A stretch of DNA of 64,000 bases, from positions 1-64,000 of the forward strand of contig NZ_JAUGZK010000013.1 in NCBI RefSeq assembly GCF_036327005.1, written 5' to 3'. Positions 54,491-62,895 of the stretch are shown here, in pieces. This stretch comes from Alkalimonas mucilaginosa (GTDB taxonomy: Bacteria; Pseudomonadota; Gammaproteobacteria; Enterobacterales; Alteromonadaceae). How positions within the stretch are numbered: the stretch's first letter is position 1; the number at the start of each line of letters is the position of its first letter. The translations under genes were made by a program, and so were the position numbers. The notes below the pieces were generated by a model, which was given only the letters and a program-made list of their open reading frames with translations, was not told the DNA's origin and searched no databases.

Positions 54491-54733
54491 TTACCAATAC
54501 TGTTGCATAAATTTCAGATAAGCTTCCTGGGCGGAAATACCGTTTTCCCGGCGCAGGAAACCATGGCCTCCGTCCGGGAGCACTAAGTACTCGACCAGAA
54601 CTCCCTGAGCGCGGATGGCTTCGACCATTTCATCGCTTTCAACTGGCAGCACCCGTGGAACATTGGGGCCTTGCACTACCAGTACCCGCTCTTGCACCTG
54701 ATCGGCATGAAACAGTCTTGTGATCTGGATCAA
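54491..54733 (-). pseudogene. Broken S9 peptidase (dipeptidyl peptidase) C-terminus
   Basis: The 80-codon ORF matches only the C-terminal end of prolyl-oligopeptidase-type S9 enzymes: LFHADQVQERVLVVQG, RVLPVESDEMVEAI, LPDGGHGFLRRENG. The catalytic Asp that lies in QGANDPRV in intact enzymes is Val here (QGPNVPRV). The catalytic Ser half of the domain and the beta-propeller are absent. Upstream sequence is taken by an unrelated membrane gene, so the peptidase was truncated by deletion or insertion. It is almost certainly non-functional. Confidence 0.8.
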
Positions 54734-54749
54734 GCGTCTCTTGATTAAT

Positions 54750-54767
54750 TTAGAGCAATTACTCCAA
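54750..54767. promoter_or_regulatory. Operator-like palindrome 1
   Basis: TTAGAGCAATTACTCCAA is palindromic at 14 of 18 positions. A second copy of the same pattern follows 25 bases on, centre to centre, and both lie just before the membrane-protein gene. Confidence 0.5.
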
Positions 54768-54774
54768 TTATGTA

Positions 54775-54792
54775 TTAGAGTAATTGCACTAA
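54775..54792. promoter_or_regulatory. Operator-like palindrome 2
   Basis: TTAGAGTAATTGCACTAA shares TTAGAG-AATT-C with the first copy. Across the two copies GCAATTACTC at 54755 and GAGTAATTGC at 54778 form a perfect 10-base inverted repeat. It ends 20 bases before the ATG at 54813. Confidence 0.5.
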
Positions 54793-54812
54793 TTTTCTGT
54801 TGGAGATGCGGG

Positions 54813-55697
54813 ATGGATATACCTGTTTGGCAGTATGTGTTTACGATGAGCTTTTACATTCTGTTGTTGCTTGGTCTGGTAGAGATCATGCGTAAAAAGC
54901 CCGTGTTTGCCATGGTGTTCTGGTTGCTGTCTTTGCTTACTTTTCCGCTTTGGTTTGAGTATGTTGATGGCTGGTTTCGTTGGGTAAAAGTATTAAGTGT
55001 GCTTTTGCCTACCGCTTTGGTGGTTGGGTTTGCCCGTGTAGCCTGGCTGTATAAAGACAACAACCATGCATTTTGGCAATTCTTTAGAGGAGATTGGGTT
55101 CTTACCTTTCTTTATGCCTTTTTGTTCCTGAATATAGCGGAGGCAACATTCAAAGATTTTGAAACCGCAAACTACTTTAACGCAATTTGTGGTGTCATTC
55201 TTTGTATTACCATTCCATTTCCGCGCTACAAAAATGGCAAGCGAGTATATTGGGTGATCGGGAAAGATAAGCCAAACGATGTTCTTTTTTACTCAACCGC
55301 GGCCTGGAATCTACTATACACAACCTGGAATATGGCTTTCGTATACGGAGAGGCGGGAGCGTTCTTTGCGGCTTCAATGTGTATTCTGATCGCTGCGGAG
55401 CTGTATCCTATCCTGAAAAAGCGTCCTGAGCTTTATATCATTGCCCGTGTTTACACCCTTGCATTTCATCTTTTAGTGCGTGCTTGCAGTGATGTCTTTG
55501 AAAGAACAATGGATTCCAGTAACTGGATGAATGAGCAAGTGTTGTGGTGGTGGGGGCTGATTAATCTGGCACTGCATCTTCCTTTTGCTGTCTGGTACTT
55601 TTACCGTAAACGCAAAAGTGAGACGAAGGAGCCTCCATATGGCAACCGTCCTCCACCGAAAGCAGAAGACTACCCGGTCACCAAAGCGTTTGGTTAG
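54813..55697 (+). CDS. Hypothetical multi-pass membrane protein
   Basis: I do not recognise this 294-residue protein. About eight membrane segments are visible, for example residues 8-24, 32-50, 56-72, 93-110, 125-140 and the last near residue 250. The charged C-terminal tail is KRKSETKEPPYGNRPPPKAED. An in-frame start 31 codons earlier lies in the S9 remnant; I chose 54813 because GGAG precedes it. Two operator-like palindromes lie upstream, so it is likely regulated by a dimeric repressor. By eye it is more A+T-rich than its neighbours and may be acquired. Confidence 0.7.
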   Translation: MDIPVWQYVFTMSFYILLLLGLVEIMRKKPVFAMVFWLLSLLTFPLWFEYVDGWFRWVKVLSVLLPTALVVGFARVAWLYKDNNHAFWQFFRGDWVLTFLYAFLFLNIAEATFKDFETANYFNAICGVILCITIPFPRYKNGKRVYWVIGKDKPNDVLFYSTAAWNLLYTTWNMAFVYGEAGAFFAASMCILIAAELYPILKKRPELYIIARVYTLAFHLLVRACSDVFERTMDSSNWMNEQVLWWWGLINLALHLPFAVWYFYRKRKSETKEPPYGNRPPPKAEDYPVTKAFG

Positions 55698-55803
55698 AGG
55701 TGCCAAGCGAGCAGCTGTTTGCCTGGCGGCCTCCCCGCCAGGTACAGGGTAAAGTGTAAGCAGACGTTGCTGAGTAGTGCAAAATCATCCGGCTGATTAG
55801 TGC

Positions 55804-57183
55804 TTACAGCTGCCAGGCGCGGAAATTACGGCCTTTCATTTTGTCGTGATTTAAAATCTGCAGTGCTTTTTTCGCCGCACTGCGCTTTACTGCCACATAG
55901 GCCCATAAATCATGCAGCTGAATTTTACCAACGTCCTCAAAGGCGATTTGCTGATCGCGGGTTAAAGCACCGACAATATCGCCGGGGCGCAGTTTTTGCT
56001 TTTTACCACCCTGGATCTGGATGGTCACCATCTCGGCTTTGGCCGGCGCTTGATCCAGTAGGCTGAGAGGCGGCAGAGGTTGCAGCTGGATAGCATCGCT
56101 CAGCGTATCCTGCAGCAGGCTTAATTTGTAGTCATCTTTGTTATCGGCCAGGGTAACGGCCAGGCCTTTAGCCCCGGCGCGGCCGGTGCGGCCAATACGG
56201 TGGGTGTGGGTGTCTGTATCGTGCGCCAGCTCGGCATTGATCACCAGGTCCAGCTCACTGATATCCAGGCCACGGGCGGCCACATCGGTCGCCACCAGAA
56301 TACGGGCGCTTTTGTTGGCAAATTGCAACAGGGTTTGATCGCGGTCTTTTTGCTCCAAATCGCCATGCAAGGCTTTGGCGCTAAAGCCATGTTGCTGTAG
56401 GGCATCGGCCAGTTGCTGGGTCACCCGTTTGGTGTTGCAGAACACCACGCAGCTGGCAGGTTGCAGCTGCTGCAATACCAGCATCACCGCTTGCTCTCGG
56501 GGGCTGTTATCAAGGGCGTAAAATTGCTGGGTGATGCTGCTTTCCTGCTGGCTGCAGCTGACCGACACCCTTACCGGTTGCTGCATCAGACTGGCCGCCA
56601 GTTGCTCGATTTTGTCCGGATAAGTCGCGCTGAATAACAGAGTTTGCCGTTGGGCAGGCATGGCCGCTGCGATACGGGCTACCTCGTCCAGAAAGCCCAT
56701 ATCCAGCATGCGATCGGCTTCATCCAGCACCAGCATCCGTAGCTCGGATAAATCCAGCCGCTGCTGCTGCAGATGATCCAGTACCCGGCCGGGCGTGCCG
56801 ACAATAAAATGAGCACCATGCTCCAGCGATAGGATCTGGTGTTTGCTTGGCACCCCGCCGCACAAGGTCAGCACCTTGATGTTGTGAATGCTGCGGCCCA
56901 GGGTTCGCAGTTCTTTCGCGACCTGCTCGGCCAGCTCACGGGTAGGGCAGAGTACCAGCCCCTGAATACGGAAGCGTTTTACCTGCAGGGCACTGAGCAT
57001 ACCCAGCGCAAAAGCGGCGGTTTTACCCGAGCCGGTTTGCGCCTGGGCAATCACATCCTTGCCGGCCAAAATAGCCGGCAGGCTTTGCTGCTGAATGGGG
57101 GTCATCTGCTGGTAGTTCAGCTCCTGCAAAGTAGAAAGCAGGGCTGGGGCTAAGGCAAGAGTGGCAAAATCGGTAACAGGCAT
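55804..57183 (-). CDS. dbpA: DEAD-box RNA helicase DbpA
   Basis: The 459-residue helicase has the Q motif, P-loop AQTGSGKT, DEAD motif VLDEADRMLDMG, SAT, and HRIGRTGRAGAKG. The C-terminal domain (from about residue 385, KLRPGDIVGALTRD) is the DbpA RNA-binding domain that recognises hairpin 92 of 23S rRNA. It acts in 50S subunit assembly. Length matches E. coli DbpA (457). Single gene, read toward the 50-kb side. Confidence 0.95.
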   Translation of the reverse strand: MPVTDFATLALAPALLSTLQELNYQQMTPIQQQSLPAILAGKDVIAQAQTGSGKTAAFALGMLSALQVKRFRIQGLVLCPTRELAEQVAKELRTLGRSIHNIKVLTLCGGVPSKHQILSLEHGAHFIVGTPGRVLDHLQQQRLDLSELRMLVLDEADRMLDMGFLDEVARIAAAMPAQRQTLLFSATYPDKIEQLAASLMQQPVRVSVSCSQQESSITQQFYALDNSPREQAVMLVLQQLQPASCVVFCNTKRVTQQLADALQQHGFSAKALHGDLEQKDRDQTLLQFANKSARILVATDVAARGLDISELDLVINAELAHDTDTHTHRIGRTGRAGAKGLAVTLADNKDDYKLSLLQDTLSDAIQLQPLPPLSLLDQAPAKAEMVTIQIQGGKKQKLRPGDIVGALTRDQQIAFEDVGKIQLHDLWAYVAVKRSAAKKALQILNHDKMKGRNFRAWQL

Positions 57184-57258
57184 AAGTTGTGGCTCCGTGA
57201 CGATGGCAAAGAGCCAGCGGTTATTTTTTCGGCCGCCAGTATAGCAGATAGCGTGGCA

Positions 57259-58176
57259 TCACAGCATGGCTTTTAAATGCGCCACCACACTGCGCCCGAG
57301 CGAGCTTAAATCGTAGCCGCCCTCCAGCATCGAGACGATACGGCCATGGCAATGACGGTTTGCCAATTGCTTTAACTCCCCGCTTAGCCAGGCGTAGTCG
57401 TCTTCTTTCAGTAAAAACTGCGACATCTCGTCTTCAGCATGGCCATCAAAGCCGGCGGAAATAAATATCAGCTCGGGGGCAAAAGCATCCAGCGCGGCAA
57501 ACCAGCGCTGCTGCACCGCCGCGCGCCATTGCTCACCCTTGCAGCCGGCTGGCAGTGGCAGGTTGAGGATGTGATCGGTGCTGCTGTCATCGCCGCTGTT
57601 CGGGTACAGCGCCTGCTGATAGGACGAGCAAAACAACACCCGATCGTCATGACGGAAAATCGCCTCGGTGCCGTTGCCATGGTGCACATCAAAATCCACA
57701 ATGGCGACCCGCTGCAGCTGGTATTTATCCAGTGCATAGCAGGCGGCAATGGCGATGTTGTTCAGCAGGCAAAACCCCATGGCCTGATCGGCGGTGGCGT
57801 GATGGCCAGGTGGCCGTATGGCGCAAAACGCCTGCTGGTTGTCGGCCTGCATCACTTCATCCACCGCCTGAATGCCGGACCCTGCCGCCAACAAGGCAGC
57901 CGGCAGGCTTTTGGGGGTCATGGTGGTATCCGGATCCAGCCAGATCTGGCCCTCACTGGGCGCTTTGGCATACAGCTCGTCAATATAGAGCTTGCTATGG
58001 GCCCGGTACAAATCGCTGACCTCGGCCGGGCGGGCATCGACTTGCTTGATCACATACTCAAGGCCAGAGCGCACCAGCTGATCATTGATGGCATGCAGCC
58101 GGGCCGGCTGTTCCGGGTGCTCCGGATCCGGGTTGTGCAGTGCGCAGCGGGCATGGCTGAACAGGGTCAGTGGCAT
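57259..58176 (-). CDS. HDAC-family deacetylase
   Basis: The 305-residue product belongs to the arginase/deacetylase (HDAC, AcuC, HDAH) fold: RPPGHHATADQAMGFCLLNN, the zinc site in VDFDVHHGNGTEAIF, FISAGFDGHAEDE and LEGGYDL. The catalytic His pair (GHH) and zinc ligands are present. Substrates may be acetyl-lysine proteins or small acetyl-amines. It starts three bases after the acetyl-CoA hydrolase/GNAT gene, so the two are one operon. Confidence 0.9.
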   Translation of the reverse strand: MPLTLFSHARCALHNPDPEHPEQPARLHAINDQLVRSGLEYVIKQVDARPAEVSDLYRAHSKLYIDELYAKAPSEGQIWLDPDTTMTPKSLPAALLAAGSGIQAVDEVMQADNQQAFCAIRPPGHHATADQAMGFCLLNNIAIAACYALDKYQLQRVAIVDFDVHHGNGTEAIFRHDDRVLFCSSYQQALYPNSGDDSSTDHILNLPLPAGCKGEQWRAAVQQRWFAALDAFAPELIFISAGFDGHAEDEMSQFLLKEDDYAWLSGELKQLANRHCHGRIVSMLEGGYDLSSLGRSVVAHLKAML

Positions 58177-58179
58177 CAG

Positions 58180-60024
58180 TTACTCCTTGGTCTTTGGTCG
58201 CAACGTCAGCTGCAGCGTGATTTCACCCGGCTCATCGGCTGGCAGCCGGACAAAGCCGGCTCTTTCAAATACGCAGAGCATCGGCTGGTTATCGGCCCGC
58301 ACATAGGCCAGCATGGCGTCCAGGCCGCGCGCTTTGGCAATGGCAATCATTTCATCCAGCAGCCGTTTGGCCATGCCCTGGCCCTGGTATTTTTCCCGGG
58401 TGACAAAGGCGACTTCGCAGCTGTTGGCTGCAGGCAGCAGGTAATAGCGGCCCACCGCCTGAATTTGCACCGCCGAGCCTTTTTGCCGCACGATACATAG
58501 CGCTAAATCTTTCGATTGATCGACACTGACCAGGTTGCAGGACTTTTCCCGGCTCATCTGGGTAGGTACGGCGTTGTAACGCAGTTGCAGGGTTTCTTTG
58601 GTGTGCGAATAGAAAAACTCCTGCAAGCGCCGTTCATCGGATGGATTGAGCGGTCGTAAATCAAAGTGTTCGCCGCCAATAATGAGCTCCTTAAAACCCA
58701 CCTTGCCAAGCTCCGGCACTTCGACCGGGGTTTGCTGCTGGTAATGCGGCACCCAGTAATGCTCGCGTACTTTTTGCAGCAGCTGGTGGCGAAACTTGGG
58801 GTGGGCAACCCGGATCAGCTCCAGTGCCCGCTCGCGGATGCTTTTACCACGCAGGGAAGCCACGCCAAACTCAGTCACCACATAGTGCACGTGGGCCCGG
58901 CTGGTCACCACACCGGCACCTTCGCGGATATGCGGTACGATGCGCGACGTTTTGCCATCTTCGGTGGTGGACGGCAGGGCGACGATGGGCTTTCCGCCCG
59001 CACTCATGGAAGCACCGCGACTGAAATCGACCTGGCCACCAATGCCGCTGTAAAACTGATGCCCTATCGAGTCTGCCACTACCTGGCCGGTTAAATCGAC
59101 CTCAATGGCGCTGTTAATCGCCATCATCCGTTCGTTGCGGGCAATGTTGGCCGGGGAGTTGACGTATTCGCTGGGGTAAAAACCAATATGCGGGTTGTGA
59201 TGAACAAAATCGTACAGCGCCTTACTGCCGACGCAAAAGCTGGTCACTACTTTGCCAGGATGAAAGGTTTTGCGCCGGTTGGTGATCACGCCTTTTTGAA
59301 TCAATGCCATGATGCCATCGGTGATCATATCGCTGTGTACACCGAGGTCTTTGTGATTGCCCAGGTACTTCAGCACCGCAGTGCAAATGCGGCCGACACC
59401 GAGCTGTATGGTAGCACCATCCTCCACCAGCAACGCAATGTACTGGCCGATGCGCTCACTGACTTCGTTGTCGCTATCCACTTTTGGCAGTTCGGGCAGT
59501 GGCTGCGCACATTCAATACTAAGGTCAATCTGGTCACGGTGAATAAAGCTTTGGCCATAGGTCACCGGCATCAGCGGGTTCACCTGGGCAATCACAATTT
59601 TAGCGGCTTTGGCAGCAGCGGCGACGACATCGACCGACACCCCGAGCGAATGGTAGCCATGCTGATCGGCCGGGCTGACCATAATCAGTGCCGCATCCAG
59701 TGGCAGAATGTCGTCGGTAAACAGATGTGGAATATCCGACATAAAGCAAGGGGTGTAATCGGCACGGCCCTCGGCCACTGCCTGGCGGATGGTATCGCCG
59801 CCAATGAAGAAGGTATTTACTTTAAAACGGTGCTGCTGGTCCGGGTTGGCCCAGGCATTGTCGGACAGGGTGAGTAGCTGCACAATTTCAATGTCATGCA
59901 ACTGACGGCCATGGGCTATCAGATCGTCCATCAGTGCGCCTGGCACAGCCGCATGTGAGCCAATAAAGATGCGCTGGCCGGATTTTAGGTACTGTTTCCA
60001 GTCGATACCAAGGGCTGAGGGCAT
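58180..60024 (-). CDS. Acetyl-CoA hydrolase/transferase fused to GNAT domain
   Basis: The 614-residue fusion has two parts. Residues 1-430 or so form an acetyl-CoA hydrolase/CoA-transferase (IFIGSHAAVPGALMDDL, GIGGQVDFSRGAS, VTEFGVASLRGKSIRERA). Residues from about 450 form a GNAT acetyltransferase (VAFVTREKYQGQGMAKRLLDEM). The architecture is known in proteobacteria. It would move or hydrolyse acetyl-CoA and perhaps acetylate proteins. Its operon partner is a deacetylase, recalling acuA/acuC of Bacillus. Confidence 0.88.
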   Translation of the reverse strand: MPSALGIDWKQYLKSGQRIFIGSHAAVPGALMDDLIAHGRQLHDIEIVQLLTLSDNAWANPDQQHRFKVNTFFIGGDTIRQAVAEGRADYTPCFMSDIPHLFTDDILPLDAALIMVSPADQHGYHSLGVSVDVVAAAAKAAKIVIAQVNPLMPVTYGQSFIHRDQIDLSIECAQPLPELPKVDSDNEVSERIGQYIALLVEDGATIQLGVGRICTAVLKYLGNHKDLGVHSDMITDGIMALIQKGVITNRRKTFHPGKVVTSFCVGSKALYDFVHHNPHIGFYPSEYVNSPANIARNERMMAINSAIEVDLTGQVVADSIGHQFYSGIGGQVDFSRGASMSAGGKPIVALPSTTEDGKTSRIVPHIREGAGVVTSRAHVHYVVTEFGVASLRGKSIRERALELIRVAHPKFRHQLLQKVREHYWVPHYQQQTPVEVPELGKVGFKELIIGGEHFDLRPLNPSDERRLQEFFYSHTKETLQLRYNAVPTQMSREKSCNLVSVDQSKDLALCIVRQKGSAVQIQAVGRYYLLPAANSCEVAFVTREKYQGQGMAKRLLDEMIAIAKARGLDAMLAYVRADNQPMLCVFERAGFVRLPADEPGEITLQLTLRPKTKE

Positions 60025-60218
60025 AAGGGCTCCTGTTTTATTGCAGTATCTATCAGTATGCAGCAGGTAGCTATTCGACTTTAGGCGATTTGCCCGGTGC
60101 TGTTCCTGAGGAAAGTGACGGGAAGCGACGATGCCATTACCCGGATAAATTGTAAACTAAAAAGCAATAGGTTTAGCGGATTTTGTCTGGTCGAAGTGTG
60201 CTTTGTTGAGATGAGTTA

Positions 60219-60247
60219 TTGACTGGTGTTTTTGGTTACTTTAAGAT
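60219..60247 (+). promoter_or_regulatory. Sigma-70-like promoter of the four-gene cassette
   Basis: TTGACT (-35, five of six consensus bases) and TAAGAT (-10) are separated by 17 bases. The -10 ends 28 bases before the first ATG of the cassette at 60276. Confidence 0.5.
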
Positions 60248-60275
60248 TGCGGAAAAATGGAATTAAGCTGTAATT

Positions 60276-60908
60276 ATGGAATCTTTGTCAATATCCCGCT
60301 CTGCGTTGCTTGAAAAGTTGAATGGCATGGATTTGCTGTTAACATTGCACGATCGGTTTGGTGGTTCATTTCAAGGCAAGTTACTGCACTACTGTGCTAA
60401 GTCGGGCGCTGTTGTGCTGGACGGTGCCGACACTGCTGATTGTGTGAGTTTCCATCAGTTGGAAGACCTTTCCTCTATCAAGTTGCATACGAAAGTAGAG
60501 CATCTTGGCTGGTTAACAGGCAAGACAGTTAGTCCGCTTATAGAATTGCCGGCCAGTGATTTCGATCTGGACGACTATGTCTATCAAGCAGAACGAATGC
60601 TTGCCGAGCAGTTAAATCACGCTATTCAAATTTCCCTGGAGCAGGTTGCTGCATCTGATTTAACAGCAAAGCTGGCCAGTCGCCGTGTGATTGAGTCTGC
60701 TATGGCTATTGTCACCAAGATAGCGGCAGACAGTTTGGGCATGGAACTGTTAGGAAGTGTAAACACCCTTTGTTTTGTTAACACTTCGGAAGACAGTCTC
60801 AAAGTGAAGCGGTCGCTTGCGACCATTAAGATTTATTTTAATACCTCGAATATGCCGGGTACCAACCTGGCAGAAAAACTTGAACGTGATATTGAGCGTG
60901 TTTTGTAG
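60276..60908 (+). CDS. Hypothetical protein, possible Sm-like N-terminus
   Basis: I do not recognise this 210-residue cytoplasmic protein. Residues 16-75 show the strand pattern of a small Sm/Hfq-like barrel: LLTLHDRFGGSFQGKLLHY, then AVVLDG and VSFHQLEDLSSIKLH; this is by-eye inference. A helical middle (residues 100-155) and a final IKIYFNTSNMPG segment follow. No signal peptide or membrane segment is seen. It leads a plus-strand cassette; the next gene starts 53 bases downstream. It does not obviously share the domain that unites the next three genes. Confidence 0.7.
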   Translation: MESLSISRSALLEKLNGMDLLLTLHDRFGGSFQGKLLHYCAKSGAVVLDGADTADCVSFHQLEDLSSIKLHTKVEHLGWLTGKTVSPLIELPASDFDLDDYVYQAERMLAEQLNHAIQISLEQVAASDLTAKLASRRVIESAMAIVTKIAADSLGMELLGSVNTLCFVNTSEDSLKVKRSLATIKIYFNTSNMPGTNLAEKLERDIERVL

Positions 60909-60961
60909 TTCATTGAGCGATCAATTTGAAAGCACTATCATTGCCAATTAAGGAGTAAATA

Positions 60962-61372
60962 ATGGGATTAGCAGAAAAAAAAGCCTCGCGGGATTTCCAG
61001 CAAAATCGCTTGGAAGCATTGCAGAAGCAACTGAATAAAGAAGCCGGTTTTGATATTGAGCTGGAAGTGAACTGGGACACACTGGAAGTAGATAAGTATG
61101 CCCATCTTTATGATGAAGCCTGGCCAAAAGTCTACTTCCACCCACTGATCAAAGCCTTTAAAGAAATGTGTTCTGACGACTTTGCCCGGGACATTATCAA
61201 AGAAAGCCTGAAAAAAGTTGTGATTCAGAATTACAGTGACAACTACGCTTATGATCGCTTTGCAGAGTTCAAAAAGGGTGTGTTGACGCTGAATCATTCT
61301 CCGATCACCAACATCCATCACGAGAATGAGCGCGCTGCCAATATCCAGTTTGTGGTAGAAAAAGAGCTTTAA
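60962..61372 (+). CDS. Cassette protein B, [DN]WD domain, cytoplasmic
   Basis: This 136-residue protein of unknown function has no signal peptide. It consists of a charged helix (residues 5-28), a strand IELEVNWDTL with Trp38, a helix HPLIKAFKEMCSDDFARDII with Cys70, a strand KVVIQNYSD, and EFKKGVLTLNH near the end. The pattern is shared with the following two exported proteins. The first of their two conserved Cys is absent here, as expected for a cytoplasmic copy. AAGGAG precedes the ATG. Confidence 0.75.
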   Translation: MGLAEKKASRDFQQNRLEALQKQLNKEAGFDIELEVNWDTLEVDKYAHLYDEAWPKVYFHPLIKAFKEMCSDDFARDIIKESLKKVVIQNYSDNYAYDRFAEFKKGVLTLNHSPITNIHHENERAANIQFVVEKEL

Positions 61373-61380
61373 TCTCTCCG

Positions 61381-61415
61381 CCTGCTCTGCTGCATTGCAG
61401 CGCAGGCTTCTTTTT
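61381..61415 (+). terminator. Terminator or attenuator inside the cassette
   Basis: CCTGC-TCT-GCTGC pairs with GCAGC-GCAGG (a bulged stem), followed by TTCTTTTT. It lies between the cytoplasmic gene and the first exported gene and could reduce expression of the latter. Confidence 0.6.
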
Positions 61416-61432
61416 GGGAGTACTGTAAGCCC

Positions 61433-62206
61433 ATGAAATATTTTATCTTTAGTCTTATTTCACTGCTGTGCGCATCACTCAGTTATGCCAATGTCTATCA
61501 CAGCATTGATGCTGAGATCGAGTCTCGTCTTGTTATCTTGCCCACTGAACATCCGGATCGCTTTTTAATTGGCTTTGATGGCTTCCAGCATGAACTAGAT
61601 CGCCAGGCGATGCTGTATGAAAAGCGCCTGAACAGTCGTGATGCCAGGGACGGGCACTATTACCAAATGCTTGGTATGCCGTATACGCATGTGCGCAATA
61701 ATGGTCGCACTACCCTTATTTTTGGTACTTCGGTGCCTTACCTTGAAGTACATCTTGCTGGCCGGGCACCGGTGAAAATGGTGCTGACCGGGCCAAGTGA
61801 TACAGCGATGAAAGAACGCATTGAGCAGCGCTATAGCAAACGCCAGGGCTACAGTCTGAGCCGCATTGAAGCAAGAAAACAAGTCGAGCAGGCGGCAGCA
61901 CAGCTGCATAGCGACTGCGCCGCAACGATTCAGGTCCAGGTAGACTGGGATAGCTTTGCAGGCTCAGAACATCGGACTACCCCAGCGGTGGGGGCACGCT
62001 ACATCGAGGCGCTGAACCAGATTTGCCAGCGTGATGACGATTATCGCCAGGCTGTGCTGGATATCAGCGAGGTGACACTGGTATTGGCCGAGAGTCCTGA
62101 GCAGCATCAGATTAAGCGAAATGGCAGTCAGATTGTGGTTGGGCTGGCATCGGCGGCACCGAATATTACCGAAACCTCGTATGCCCAATTAGTGGCACTA
62201 TTTTGA
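61433..62206 (+). CDS. Cassette protein C, exported, [DN]WD domain at C-terminus
   Basis: The 257-residue protein has a signal peptide (KYFIFSLISLLCASLSYA) and an N-terminal region of its own (about residues 20-150). Its C-terminal domain resembles its neighbours: Cys162, strand IQVQVDWDSF with Trp172, helix YIEALNQICQRDDDYRQAV with Cys198, and IKRNGSQIVVGL. The two Cys would form a disulfide in the periplasm. Function is unknown. RBS GGGAG precedes the ATG by 11 bases. Confidence 0.75.
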   Translation: MKYFIFSLISLLCASLSYANVYHSIDAEIESRLVILPTEHPDRFLIGFDGFQHELDRQAMLYEKRLNSRDARDGHYYQMLGMPYTHVRNNGRTTLIFGTSVPYLEVHLAGRAPVKMVLTGPSDTAMKERIEQRYSKRQGYSLSRIEARKQVEQAAAQLHSDCAATIQVQVDWDSFAGSEHRTTPAVGARYIEALNQICQRDDDYRQAVLDISEVTLVLAESPEQHQIKRNGSQIVVGLASAAPNITETSYAQLVALF

Positions 62207-62226
62207 TAAATAAAGGAATTATAACA

Positions 62227-62715
62227 ATGAAATTAAAATTAATGACAATCATTCTGGCAGGGCTGGTAAGTCAATCGGTGATGGCATCCACAGTGGTGGA
62301 GCGCAAAGCGATGCGTGAAGCTGAAGCAAAAATTGTTGAAGCGGCCGAGCAAACCAAAGCGACATGTGGCAATGCAGAGCTGGCTGTATCGGTGAACTGG
62401 GATGAGTACCGCAGCATGATCAGCGCCAATGAGAAAGTACTGCAAGACAATCGTTACCAGGGACAGTGGGTCTTATCGCATACGGCGGATCGGAATACCT
62501 CTGTGTTCGAAGCCTTAAGCAACATTTGCAATGATGATGAAGATTACAAAGAAGTGATTGCTGAATTAAGTGCTGTTGTTATTACGCCTAAGCCAGCATT
62601 TACTGATTCGGATAGCAGCTTTAAGCTGGATGGTACAACGCTGGTGATTGAGTCTGGTCACCGTATGAATCGTAGTGCTTCAGATTTTGTACGGCCAATC
62701 AAGCAACTGTTCTGA
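62227..62715 (+). CDS. Cassette protein D, exported, [DN]WD domain
   Basis: The 162-residue protein has a signal peptide (KLKLMTIILAGLVSQSVMA) and a single copy of the shared domain: Cys47, strand LAVSVNWDEY with Trp58, helix VFEALSNICNDDEDYKEVI with Cys101, and FKLDGTTLVIESG. It ends with a phenylalanine, as does its upstream relative. I chose 62227 after AAAGGAA; an in-frame ATG eight codons earlier overlaps the preceding stop. A strong terminator follows, so this is probably the end of the cassette. Confidence 0.78.
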   Translation: MKLKLMTIILAGLVSQSVMASTVVERKAMREAEAKIVEAAEQTKATCGNAELAVSVNWDEYRSMISANEKVLQDNRYQGQWVLSHTADRNTSVFEALSNICNDDEDYKEVIAELSAVVITPKPAFTDSDSSFKLDGTTLVIESGHRMNRSASDFVRPIKQLF

Positions 62716-62748
62716 GTTACTGTTTTGTAAAGAGCAGCTGCTTATCAG

Positions 62749-62774
62749 GCCCGGTTTACCACCGGGCTTTTTTT
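62749..62774 (+). terminator. Terminator of the four-gene cassette
   Basis: GCCCGGT and ACCGGGC form a 7-base stem with a 5-base loop, followed by seven T. It is a textbook rho-independent terminator on the plus strand. Confidence 0.9.
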
Positions 62775-62895
62775 ATGGCAGCATCGGGTGGTCAGCCATG
62801 GTTGATGCCGTACTTTTGCTAACAGCAATGGGCAGGGCAAAGGATTGTACTCGGCCGTGCAGCAGGGTTGTGTTAGGCTGTGGGCCGGAGGAAGC

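Noticed and set aside
57439..58500. A 353-codon plus-strand ORF opposite the HDAC and acetyl-CoA hydrolase genes
   Set aside because: It is the antisense shadow of two well-supported genes and has no recognisable domain.
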